A stretch of DNA of 10,620 nucleotides from Bacteroides sp. Lineage in GTDB: Bacteria; Bacteroidota; Bacteroidia; Bacteroidales; Bacteroidaceae. Each line of letters begins with the position of its first letter. The stretch's first letter is position 1. The notes under the pieces were generated by a model, which did no database searches, was not told where the DNA came from, and was given only the letters and a program-made list of their open reading frames with translations. The translations under genes and the position numbers were made by a program. Below are positions 1 through 6,904 of this stretch, piece after piece. The stretch spans positions 1 through 10,620 of the forward strand of contig JAJPZL010000272.1 of NCBI GenBank assembly GCA_021204375.1. Direction: 5' to 3'.

Positions 1-401
1 CTTCCCATAATAAAAATGAATAGGATTGCCATTCGTACAGGAAGGCCTCTCTTCATGCGATGCGTTTTACACATAATAAATGTTTTAAGGATTAATGAAT
101 TGTTTTTCATATCATACTTTGATGGGACAAATGTATGGGATCGGGGATACTACCAGGGTGAAATTCGACAACAATGAGTTGAAAAAAGAACATTGTGTGT
201 TAAATCTTTCCATTTAACCGACTCTTTAACGCTTTACAAAGCTATATAAATAAATTCCATAAGCTTGACACAACTGTGCCACTATATTAGCACAACAATG
301 CCATGCTTATGAAATAAGAGTGCCATCCCTATAGAAAATTCAGAAGAACATTTAGAGTGGAAAGAGGGATAGTATCCTAAGCCCTCCAGACTCTTCGGAG
401 G
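1..401. other. Intergenic region, no gene recognised
   Basis: I see no convincing coding region on either strand: the stretch is AT-rich, stops are frequent in all frames, and no family motif appears. It lies downstream of the GH31 gene and its terminator, so it probably belongs to the spacer or upstream region of a neighbouring gene outside the window. Matches to the Bacteroidetes -7 consensus TAnnTTTG occur on the minus strand at 237-244 (TAGCTTTG) and 128-135 (TACATTTG), but neither has a -33 TTG at the right spacing, so I do not call them promoters. The only structure noted is the 22-bp-period motif at 247-325. Confidence 0.5.
247..325. repeat. Degenerate 22-bp-period motif array (TGCCA core)
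   Basis: TGCCA occurs at 277-281, 299-303 and 321-325, exactly 22 bp apart each time, and TTCCA sits one further period upstream at 255-259. The first two full TGCCA units also share flanks: CACAACTGTGCCA (269-281) and CACAACAATGCCA (291-303) match at 11 of 13 positions. The period is about two helical turns, as expected for protein sites on one DNA face, but the units diverge outside the core. A 7-bp dyad, CATAAGC (258-264) with GCTTATG (305-311), overlaps the array. Function is unknown and chance is possible. Confidence 0.3.
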
Positions 402-435
402 AAAAAACAAGCACCCTTCTATGTTAAGGGCGCTT
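402..435 (-). terminator. Intrinsic terminator closing the GH29-GH95-GH31 operon
   Basis: Read on the minus strand, AAGCGCCCTT (435-426), a 7-nt loop (425-419) and AAGGGTGCTT (418-409) form a 10-bp stem with one G-U wobble. One base further on comes a run of six T (407-402). This is a standard rho-independent terminator. It lies about 100 nt beyond the GH31 stop codon, in the orientation of the operon. On the plus strand the G-U becomes an A-C mismatch and no T-run follows the stem, so it is directional. Confidence 0.75.
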
Positions 436-536
436 ATAAGTATCTTTCTATCCTGTGTCCTGAAAAGAGACTTATCTCTCTACATGCATCTAACTCCTGA
501 AATGACAGTTTGAATGTTCAGGGCACAATGCTGTTT

Positions 537-2672
537 TTAATAGAAAACAAAACGATAGTCGCTGAAAGACCACGATCTTTCTATATCCGATGTTTCTACT
601 TTGCCCTCTTTTTTACCCGAAGCATCTACCGACACCTCTAACGGAATACGCATATACTCTCCCTTCCGATAGTTATAAGACCCTCCATCGTCGTCATACA
701 GACTATAGGTTCCGGGCTTTTCTCCGTAATGACGGATCTCAAGCGGATATTTCGTATCGTCCAGCTTTGCGATTTCAGGATAGAGTGGGATCACAGCTCC
801 ATCTTTTACATAGACCGGGATCTTATTTAATCCGGGAGAAGTGGTGATCACCTCTCCTTCACCGACACATTCACCCGTATAGAAATCGTACCATTTACCC
901 TGTGGAAGAATGACCTGGCGCTCTTTTTCCCCTTCAAACAGAGGAGCAACCAGCAGGTACTCACTCACCATGAACTGATCTTTTACCTCCTGCTTCAGAG
1001 CCATGGCATACGGATTGGCGGTAGCATCAAAAGAGACCTCCTTCAGAACAGCATCCGCCCTGTATCCCTCTTCCAGATTCATGGCACGTACCGGGGGAAT
1101 ACCTTTGAAAGCGTAGTCGGCAAAACTACTGTAGAGGTAAGGGATAAGGCTCATACGTAGCCGGGCTACTTCATTTACCTGCTCTGCCACATCCGAGAAC
1201 GACCACGGTTTGGTACCGTCTGCCTAGGCATTAAGCATGGCTAAAGGAGAGAAACAGACAGTCTGTATACGCCGCAGCCACTCTTCAGAGGTATGAGAGG
1301 CACGCACCTCCGGTGTCCAGAGTACCCCAATAAAGGAGCTATTGATAATGGCGGTAATAAAATCACGGTGATTATAATAGTCGTTATAGAGAACAAAAGG
1401 GAAGGAGGAGGTTTCCGCATTGCCGGCCCGAACCAGTCCGTAGGTACGAATATTATCTTCCTCGTATATTTCAGTGGTTATTTTTTGCATCAGCGAGCCA
1501 TAGATCTGACGCATCTGTTCCGCCGGTGTATGAGAGGGAAAGGTAGCTACATCGGGCCACAACCAGAAGTCGTAACCATCGTTCTCGTCCATTTTATATC
1601 CACTCACCCCGATATCCAACTGATGTTTACGGAAATGTTGTTTGAGCAGATCCTGTGCCTGAGGCATGGTATAGTCCGGAACAAGCCCGCACCACACTGT
1701 ATGGCTGGAGGTATAAGGCTCTATTTTATCATAGAGTTCACCCTGGGGAGATATATAGGGATTGATCCAGAGATTAGTGCGGATGTTCCTCTCTTTCATG
1801 GTTTGCTGAAAGGCGGTAGGATCCGGGAATCTGCCCGGATCCCATTCGTAGGTACAGGGATAAGAGGCGGTCATCCAGCCGGGCTCCAGTCCGATCACAC
1901 TCAGGAGAAATCCTTTTTCTTCAAACTCTTTTACCTCCTCTTCGACCTCTTTGTCAGTATAAAGGGTAGGTACGCGATGCCAGAAGCCGAGCCCCCACTT
2001 CGGAGGTAAACATCCTCCGCCGTTATAGAGGTTAAACCGGCGGACCACATCGAGCATGGTGGGTCCGGAGAATACGATGACTTCGGCTTCACCGGCAGGA
2101 ATAAGGATCTCTAGGTTGTCTGAATAGGGTTTTGCGGTCCAGTCGGGATCTGAATTGCGGTCACGCGCTACGGGAGGGTGTTCACTATCTTTACGGACGC
2201 CTGTGCCTACTCAGACATCGATATACCGGGCGGCATTGATCAGTACGCCATAGCCTCTGCTGGAAACAAAGAAAGGTACGGGAGCGTGCGTGCGCCCGTC
2301 ATCACGCCCTCCGTAATGATCTACATGCAACCGCAGGATACGGTCGCGTTGCTCTACCGTTTTAAAATTGAGTCCCAGTCCGAAGATCTTTTCACTCTCT
2401 TCCAGGGGGAAACGAAGGAAAGTCCGGTTATCGACTACCTCTATCTCTACCTCTTCCCGACCGAAAGGTAAAGGGGATTCCCCTATCTCTGCAATAGCAT
2501 CCAGATTGGGAACAATATTTAATTCGCTCAGCAGGTTCACTTTATCCGGATCGCCTACAGAGACTTTCTATACTCCCCGGGACTCCTGCTCCCACCGGAG
2601 AGAAGAAGAGTTCTTATTATTACTACAGGATACCAGGACCAAAGCCAGATATGTATAAAAAATGTATTTCAT
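537..2672 (-). pseudogene. GH31 alpha-glycosidase lipoprotein, broken by three in-frame stops
   Basis: The product would be a secreted family 31 alpha-glycosidase (alpha-galactosidase- or alpha-xylosidase-like) of about 711 residues. The start at 2672 gives a lipoprotein signal (MKYIFYTYLALVLVSC, lipid Cys16). It is followed by the N-terminal beta domain, the TIM barrel with WGLGFWHR and the nucleophile in GYKMDEND (about Asp362), a later YNDYYNHRD segment, LNA-stop-ADGTKPWSF, and C-terminal beta domains ending FVFY. All parts lie in one frame with no indel. The frame is interrupted by TAG at 2568-2570 (codon 35, GV-stop-KV), TGA at 2211-2213 (codon 154, YIDV-stop-VGTG) and TAG at 1224-1226 (codon 483). 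Family knowledge places Trp at the first and third sites. The start is 9 nt after the GH95 stop, so the two genes were co-transcribed and perhaps translationally coupled. Visible active-site motifs are intact, which suggests recent loss. Substrate specificity cannot be fixed from sequence alone. Sequencing error is the alternative to true decay. Confidence 0.9.
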
Positions 2673-2681
2673 GTGTTCAGA

Positions 2682-5157
2682 TCAATTACAACTTATTTTA
2701 TAAACTTCTCCTTTTTTTGTAGGAAAAACAGTCAGGTACCAGGTACCCCACTCTGTTTCCGTTCTCTCAGCCTTCACCTGTACCCCTTTCACCTGTACCG
2801 GAACAGAGGTCCGTAATCTACATAACTCCCCATTTCCGGACCGGATAGTAGCCCGGGTGAGTGCGTTCTCTTTCCACTCTATATCTACTTCAAAGCCATT
2901 CCTGGCACATAGCCCCTGAACGCTCCCGGCCTGCCAGGCAGTTGATAAAGCGGGTAATAAATGGATCTCCTGGTCATGGCTTTGCAGGATCATTTCGGAC
3001 ATACCCGATATACCACCGAAGTTCCCATCGATCTGGAAAGGAGGATGGGCACAGAACAGATTGACATACGAGCCACCTCCGTCATAATTCTCTCCCTGAG
3101 AATCTACCACGTAAAGTAACTTGCGAAGTAACCGGTAGGCATGATCTCCATCCAGTAACCGGGCCCATAGATTGATCTTCCAGGCAAGGAACCATCCGGT
3201 ACCGTTGTCGCTTCTCAGTTCCAGGGAGCGTTTACTGGCCTGTGTAAATTCCGGGGTCGTAAAAGGAGTGATCTGCTTGCCGGGATGTAATCCGAACAGA
3301 TGGGATACATGACGGTGGTGCGGGTCACGGTCTTCATAATCTTTGTACCACTCCTGTAGATTTCCTTTGTGCCAGATCTGTAAAGGGAACAGACGTTCCC
3401 GTTTTTCCACAAGCAGCGTGCGGAACTCTTCGTCCCTATCCAACAGGGCAGAGGATTCTATCAGGTTGGTGAACAGATCCCAGATAAGAGACATATCCAT
3501 GGTCGTGGCTATAGTTACACTGTAGGGTTTTCCATCCTCTGCCATATATACATTTTCCGGAGAGGTGGAAGGGGCGGTAATTAGCCGGCCCTCTTCATCT
3601 TCTATCATTCAGTCCAGACAGAAGAGAGCAGCCTCTTTCATGACAGGATAAGCTTTTTCGCTCAGGAAACGGATATCGCCTGTAAAACGGTAATGTTCGA
3701 ACAGATGCTGGCACGCCCAGGGACTTCCCATATACCAGTTAGCCCAGGCGGGATCTCCCAGTCCGCGGTTACCGACAGGATTTGTTTGCGCCCAGATATC
3801 CGAATTGTGACTAACGGCCCAACCCCGGGTACGATAGAAATGGGTGGCGGTCTGTTTTCCATTCTCCGACATTCGCTGAACATGGTCCAGAAAGGGGGGA
3901 TATGCATTTCCGACAAATTACATACTTCTGCCAGCCAATAGTCCATTTCGGCATTGATGTTCATGGTATAATTGCTACTCCAGGGTGCCCGGAGCAGATG
4001 GTTCCAGATCCCTTGCAGGTTGGCCGGCATTCCGCCCGGCCTTGAGGAAGAGATAAGCAGGTAACGACCAAACTGGTAATACAACGCTTCCAGAGCGGGG
4101 TCGTGAGCCCCTTCCCGGTAGGCGAACAAACGTTCTTTGATATCTTTATCCGAATGATCGGTCCTGTCTTCCAATTCGAACTGCACTCTGTTAAAATAGG
4201 ATTGGTAATCTTCCACATGTCTCTTTTTCAGTTCTGTATATACATAGGTGGAAGCTTTCTTATCGTATGTATCGGCCCAAAGTATCTCGTCTTTTCCTTC
4301 TGTCTGCGGATCTTTGTCAAAACCGTTAAAACTGGTAGCTGCCGACAGGATCAGCACCGCCTCATCCGCACCGCAAACACTTAGTAATGAATCGGAGAAA
4401 TCTACTTCTCCTCCCCGGGTTTGTGCACGCATCTTAAGGGTAAACCGCATTCCCTTCTCTCCCTTTTCATTTTGATAGACAACCGGGTTTTCACTATATA
4501 AATAGTTGGGATCCACATGTACGGGAGCGTCTCCTCTCAGCCACAAAGCATTTTCTTCGGAATGAAGGGTATGGTGGAGAAGTGTTCCCAGCGTAGCATC
4601 AAAATTTAATTCTCCCTACTTTTCGGAGCGCAGGCGGATCACAATCACCTGATCAGGAGCGGATATAAATATTTCACGCTCATACTTTATACCATCCGTG
4701 GTAAAACGGGTGGTAGTAGTCGCATTCATCAGATCCAGGTCTCTGTAATGATCAGAGACCTGGATCTGATGAAAAAAAGATGCCTGATCTTCAGATCAGC
4801 CAAAGGAAGATAAGATTGGGTATAGTAACCCTGCATTTTGGTACACAAATTTCCGGCTTTGCCCCATTCTCCTTTAAAAAGAGCTTCACGTACCTGCTCC
4901 AGGTAAGTTACTGCTTCCGGATTGGGGTTCGGGTCGACAGGACGCCCCGACCACAAGGTCTCTTCATTGAGCTGGATCAGTTCTTCCCCTGCTCCACCAA
5001 AGACCATGGCTCCGAGACGGCCATTTCCTACCGGCAGTGCCTCTACCCACTCTTTAGCGGGCTCTTTGTACCATACTGCAAGGGAACGATCGTGATTTTT
5101 GCAGCCGATCAACAGACAGCAGCAATAAGCTGTCAGGATGCATTTTATATAATTCAT
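2682..5157 (-). pseudogene. GH95 alpha-L-fucosidase lipoprotein, broken by two stops and two frameshifts
   Basis: GH95 enzymes are inverting alpha-fucosidases, typically acting on Fuc-alpha-1,2-Gal. The start at 5157 gives a lipoprotein signal with lipobox LLIGC (Cys19), then the family N-terminus (ALPVGNGRLGAMVFGG, NEETLWSGRP). Later come the catalytic-domain signatures NYTMNINAEMDYW (the Asn-x-Asn pair), TAPSTSPEN (general acid Glu) and FQIDGNFGG (Asp), all intact. Repaired length is about 825 residues, normal for the family. Damage in gene order: a frameshift at about 4725-4780, at a perfect inverted repeat next to a T7 run; TAG at 4616-4618 (EK-stop-GELNF, original residue uncertain); a frameshift in the C6 run 3899-3894 within MHIP..FLDHVQRMSENG; and TGA at 3609-3611 in FCLD-stop-MIEDEEG, where the family has Trp. 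The start lies 24 nt after the GH29 stop, so this is the second gene of the operon. ATG directly follows the last stop, so a C-terminal fragment could be re-initiated, but it would lack the Asn pair. Confidence 0.92.
4725..4773. repeat. Perfect 21-bp inverted repeat inside the GH95 pseudogene
   Basis: Bases 4725-4745 and 4753-4773 are exact reverse complements, separated by the 7-nt spacer TAATGAT. On the coding strand the downstream arm (4745-4725) encodes the family-conserved segment YRDLDLMN, so it is the ancestral copy. The upstream arm coincides with the point where the frame changes. Such a structure can form a 49-nt hairpin. A likely origin is template switching during replication (quasipalindrome correction), in which the conserved arm was copied backwards over the neighbouring sequence. 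Confidence 0.85.
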
Positions 5158-5181
5158 TCCTGGGTTTTATTTAAGAATTAT

Positions 5182-6675
5182 CTATTCACATTCTATTTTA
5201 AAAACCACCGCATACTCATCCTGTAACTGAGGTGTCCTTACCTGCAAACCTTCCGGAAGTTCCTTCCAGTCGATCACCTGATTACTATCTACTACGGATA
5301 CATCTTTTATTTTTAAGGTGGAAGGCAAAGAAGAGGCAGCAAATGCCTCCAGGGTAAGAACCTCTCCCTCTTTGAGTACACCCAACGTAATAGCATAGAT
5401 AGTATTTCCTTTGGTAGTATAACGTACATCCTTCCAGGAGTATTTTACTTTCAGGAACTCCCGATGATTGGCAAAATCGCCTTCCGGCTGTGTAGTAGGT
5501 CCCTGCCCGTAGGTGTACCAGGGACGGGTTCCGTAAATAGCCTCTCCGTTCACCTTCAGCCACTCTCCTATAGAGAGCAGGATATCCTGCTGTTCCTGCG
5601 GGATAACTCCGTCAGCCCGGGAAGATACATTCAATAAGAGAACACCGTTCTTACTTACTACATCGACCAGTACGTCTATCAGGTCTTTCGCTTTTTTAAG
5701 CTCCATATTTTCGGTATAGCTCCAGCTATCGGTACTGATGGTCTCGTCGGTCATCCAGAGATGGGGTTCGATATTCTGCTTCCTCGACTTCTCCAGGTTC
5801 TCAATACTGACATTTAAAGGTAGGTCGCCTTGCTTCCGACAGATAACCACCTCTTTCCCTTTTGCCTGGGATTCGCGAATATAATATTCTGCAAATTTAT
5901 AGAGATACTCTTCCGGAATAGCATCTAACCAGGAGTCAAACCAGATCACATCGGGACTATAGGTATCGATCACCTCTTTCAACTCACCAAACCAGATCGG
6001 TTCGTAAAACTCTTCGAGAGTTACATTTCCGTAGAGTAAACGTAACATCGGATTATCAGAGGTGGTAGGCATTCCTTCTATATAAGAAAAATGGCTGTCC
6101 CACAGATCCCAGAATTCCGGATTGGCGGGACGGTTCTTATCACTCTTATACCGTTGGAGCAGACGTGCATGATGAAAAGTGGTTACCAGCTTCATTCCGT
6201 GCTCCTGCACCTCCCTGGCAATCTCCCCGAGAATATCTTTTTCAGGTCCCATCAGTTTAGCATTCCACGGAGTAATTTTACTCTCCCACATAGCAAATCC
6301 GTCGTGATGCTGGGCAACAGGACCGGCAAACCGGGCTCCTGCCCTGTGAAAAAGATCTACCCACTCCCTGGTATTGAAATTTTCTGCTTTGAACAGAGGT
6401 ACAAGCGCATCGTAACCAAACTCTCTGGGATCACCATATTTTTCTTTGTGAAAATGGTACTCTTTGCGCGACTCCATAAACATATGACGGGGATACCACT
6501 CATAGGAAAAAGCCGGAACAGAGTATACTCCCCAGTGGAAATAGATACCGAACTTGGCATCTTTCAGCCATTCCGCTTCTGCGGTATAGTTATTCTTGTC
6601 GGAGATCTTTTTCCAGTTCAGTTTATAGTTTTCATACTGGGCACTTCCCGGCAAACAATAAAAGAGTAGCCCCAA
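5182..6675 (-). CDS. GH29 alpha-L-fucosidase, reading frame intact but ATG start probably lost
   Basis: GH29 enzymes are retaining alpha-L-fucosidases that remove terminal fucose; this one should be secreted to the periplasm or beyond. Visible signatures, numbered from the TTG at 6675: KFGIYFHWGVYSVPAF (about 41-56), the HHDGF motif (123-127), FHHARLLQRY (167-176), GMPTTSDNPMLRLLYGN (201-217), the nucleophile in PDVIWFDSWLD (Asp247), and LLLNVSSRADG before the C-terminal beta domain. Length of about 500 residues is normal. No stop or frameshift interrupts it. No ATG is available at the N-terminus: an in-frame TAA lies a few codons upstream, and the first standard start is TTG at 6675, which cuts into the signal peptide. 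Seven codons upstream, ATA at 6694-6696 begins (I/M)KNLSILLGLLFYCLPGSA, a typical signal peptide, so the start was probably ATG at 6696, changed G to A. The TTG may allow weak initiation with a short signal. This is the first gene of the operon, divergent from the HTCS. Confidence 0.88.
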   Translation of the reverse strand: MGLLFYCLPGSAQYENYKLNWKKISDKNNYTAEAEWLKDAKFGIYFHWGVYSVPAFSYEWYPRHMFMESRKEYHFHKEKYGDPREFGYDALVPLFKAENFNTREWVDLFHRAGARFAGPVAQHHDGFAMWESKITPWNAKLMGPEKDILGEIAREVQEHGMKLVTTFHHARLLQRYKSDKNRPANPEFWDLWDSHFSYIEGMPTTSDNPMLRLLYGNVTLEEFYEPIWFGELKEVIDTYSPDVIWFDSWLDAIPEEYLYKFAEYYIRESQAKGKEVVICRKQGDLPLNVSIENLEKSRKQNIEPHLWMTDETISTDSWSYTENMELKKAKDLIDVLVDVVSKNGVLLLNVSSRADGVIPQEQQDILLSIGEWLKVNGEAIYGTRPWYTYGQGPTTQPEGDFANHREFLKVKYSWKDVRYTTKGNTIYAITLGVLKEGEVLTLEAFAASSLPSTLKIKDVSVVDSNQVIDWKELPEGLQVRTPQLQDEYAVVFKIECE

Positions 6676-6726
6676 AAGAATAGATAAGTTTTTTATAATA
6701 TTTAATTATAGAATTTATAAGAGAAG

Positions 6727-6734
6727 CAAAAATA
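6727..6734 (-). promoter_or_regulatory. Candidate -7 element for the GH29-GH95-GH31 operon
   Basis: The minus strand reads TATTTTTG, an exact match to the Bacteroidetes -7 consensus TAnnTTTG. It lies about 30 nt upstream of the presumed GH29 start at 6696, which would leave a leader of roughly 20-25 nt. No clear -33 TTG is present at the usual spacing, as is often the case for promoters that need an activator. The AAAAATGAAC direct repeats begin 26 bp upstream of it. Confidence 0.4.
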
Positions 6735-6759
6735 GGAATTGTACTTCGTTATTAAGTAG

Positions 6760-6790
6760 AAAAATGAACCTACTTGGTTAAAAAATGAAC
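6760..6790. promoter_or_regulatory. Candidate HTCS operator: direct repeat AAAAATGAAC, 21-bp period
   Basis: AAAAATGAAC occurs at 6760-6769 and again at 6781-6790, start to start exactly 21 bp, or two helical turns. Counting the flanking bases, 12 of 15 positions match (TAGAAAAATGAACCT and TTAAAAAATGAACAT). Two direct half-sites on one DNA face, just upstream of a promoter, is the arrangement expected for a dimer of an AraC-type DNA-binding domain, which HTCS regulators normally carry at their C-terminus (outside this window). The position favours activation of the GH29 operon. Confidence 0.45.
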
Positions 6791-6828
6791 ATTCCGCAGG
6801 GAAAGCCACCTGAAAACAGAACTCTCGT

Positions 6829-6859
6829 TTTGATGGTTCTTATTTTTGTTTTAGTTTTG
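6829..6859 (+). promoter_or_regulatory. Candidate promoter for the HTCS gene
   Basis: TAGTTTTG at 6852-6859 matches the -7 consensus TAnnTTTG, with TTTG at 6829-6832 as a -33 element and 19 bp between them, the normal Bacteroidetes spacing. The start codon at 6905 lies 45 nt after the -7 element, leaving a short leader. A second -7 match, TATTTTTG at 6841-6848, lacks a matching -33. Confidence 0.5.
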
Positions 6860-6904
6860 TGAACCCTACTTTCTGAAAGTAACGATTAACATCCTCTGAT
6901 ACCC

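Noticed and set aside
171..196. 6-bp dyad ACAATG / CATTGT with a 14-nt loop
   Set aside because: It is short, widely spaced and without context; this is expected by chance in AT-rich DNA.
463..479. Small hairpin AGAGA-CTTA-TCTCT between the GH31 stop and the terminator
   Set aside because: It has only a 5-bp stem with three T on the minus-strand 3' side, too weak to call a terminator beside the strong one at 402-435.
1293..2009. 238-codon open frame on the plus strand opposite GH31
   Set aside because: It lies wholly antisense to recognisable GH31 sequence, has no family motif, and its composition follows from the opposite strand's codons.
4725..4773. Invertible promoter or recombinase site, or a fold-back chimera of the assembly
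   Set aside because: The spacer is only 7 nt and there is no promoter or recombinase gene nearby. The inverted identity stops sharply at 21 bp instead of continuing, as a fold-back chimera would.
4780..5226. 148-codon open frame on the plus strand opposite the GH95 start and GH29 end
   Set aside because: It crosses the junction of two real genes on the other strand and has no recognisable motif.
6091..6669. 192-codon open frame on the plus strand opposite GH29
   Set aside because: It is antisense to the well-conserved N-terminal half of GH29 and has no recognisable domain.
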